64,000 bases of DNA from Caballeronia udeis (lineage in GTDB: Bacteria > Pseudomonadota > Gammaproteobacteria > Burkholderiales > Burkholderiaceae). Every line of letters begins with the position of its first letter. Position 1 is the stretch's first letter. This document shows, one piece after another, positions 63,661 to 64,000 of this stretch. A program made the translations under genes and the position numbers. The notes beneath the pieces were generated by a model. It did no database searches. It was given only the letters and a program-made list of their open reading frames with translations, and had not been told where the DNA came from. Where the stretch lies: positions 124,001 through 188,000 of the forward strand of contig NZ_FCOK02000003.1 in the NCBI RefSeq assembly GCF_001544555.2, given 5' to 3'.

Positions 63661-64000
63661 GACGTGTCTCCGGCTGATTTCCGGTCCGCACGACGCGTCA
63701 CCGCCGCCAGCTCCCGGCCGACAGCGTTCAGGCTGTCGAGGTTGTGAGCCGCAAGCATTGCGTCGACATGCGGCAGGATCGCCCGCACGCCCCGGGCGCG
63801 TGGCGTGAAATCGGCGTACCGAAGCAACGGATTGAGCCACACCAGCCGATGCGCAAAGCGCCTCAGGCGCAGCATTTCGGTATCCAGGACGTCGATTGCT
63901 TCGTGATCGAGTCCGTCCGTGACAAACAAAACCGTCGCGCGGCCGTTGAGCACACGCCGCGCCCAACGCCGGTTGAATTCAGCCAGCGCCGCACCGATCC
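63651..64000 (-). CDS. CoxE-like VWA-domain protein, 5' truncated by window edge
   Basis: The frame continues open to the window end. The visible ~116 residues contain the C-terminal part of a VWA/CoxE domain: RRVLNGRATVLFVTDGLDHE, LRRFAHRLVWLNPLLRY and a DFTPRARGV segment. CoxE-type proteins act with the CoxD MoxR-type ATPase in metal-centre maturation. Its stop overlaps coxG by 10 bp. Confidence 0.85.
   Translation of the reverse strand, partial: IGAALAEFNRRWARRVLNGRATVLFVTDGLDHEAIDVLDTEMLRLRRFAHRLVWLNPLLRYADFTPRARGVRAILPHVDAMLAAHNLDSLNAVGRELAAVTRRADRKSAGDTSWN

Overview
The window looks like a chromosomal segment of a Burkholderiaceae bacterium, most like Paraburkholderia or Caballeronia. 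That placement rests on the high-GC right half, the small H-NS-family protein, and the dolP/diaA/yraN/rsmI cluster next to a cytochrome c gene. No species call is possible from the sequence alone. The left ~39 kb is accessory DNA; the right ~25 kb is ordinary core chromosome. A tRNA-Ala gene (39037-39112) with its own terminator marks the junction.

Accessory part. (1) At 1-0.6 kb is the 3' end of a YagK/YfjJ (inovirus Gp2-like) gene. (2) At 0.7-5.9 kb is a two-gene RADAR anti-phage system on the minus strand: rdrA (P-loop ATPase) and rdrB (adenosine-deaminase-like). (3) At 6.6-9.0 kb is a two-gene minus-strand operon: a protein with an Rx6H HEPN-like motif, then an ORC/CDC6-like ATPase. It is uncharacterised and is a candidate defence pair. 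(4) At 9.2-14.1 kb are lipoproteins (one frameshifted), an XRE regulator, a short TIR-bounded element, and a divergent TetR/VOC pair sharing a near-perfect operator. (5) At 14.4-19.8 kb is a minus-strand module typical of integrative elements and plasmids: two paralogous GDWGDL proteins, a membrane/HTH protein, an RDF-like protein, a YqaJ exonuclease, a DUF932 protein and a zinc-ribbon/glycine-zipper protein. (6) At 20.1-26.9 kb is a plus-strand modification and restriction set: Vsr nickase, GHKL (MutL/MORC-like) ATPase, a 420-aa partner, an RHH regulator with its own operator, a 5-methylcytosine methyltransferase and an HNH endonuclease. (7) At 27.0-37.3 kb is a tightly coupled four-gene minus-strand operon: a 690-aa protein, a 293-aa protein, a 1839-aa DEAH helicase with a DUF1998/MZB-type C terminus (DruE-like), and a 584-aa protein with a PD-(D/E)XK-type motif. 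Blocks 6 and 7 converge with 134 bp between them and may form one large Druantia type II-like or DISARM-like system. (8) At 37.6-38.9 kb is an HTH/coiled-coil protein of unknown role.

Core part. The genes are: cytochrome c, DolP, DiaA-like SIS protein, YraN, RsmI, RlpA, a metallo-beta-lactamase-fold hydrolase, a DEDD exonuclease, an Lrp regulator, a cation efflux protein, an H-NS family protein, a HugZ/PNPOx-like protein, an MFS carrier, a branched-chain amino acid binding protein, dienelactone hydrolase, an amidase, a CFA-synthase-like methyltransferase with DUF1295, a second MFS carrier, an SrkA-like kinase, a Fur-box-preceded PepSY membrane protein, a glycosyltransferase-like protein, and XdhC/CoxG/CoxE genes of a molybdenum-hydroxylase maturation cluster that runs off the right edge.

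The main interest is the density of phage-defence genes in the left half: RADAR, an unnamed ATPase/HEPN-like pair, and the large methylation/GHKL/helicase locus. They sit around remnants of a mobile element whose integrase is not in the window.
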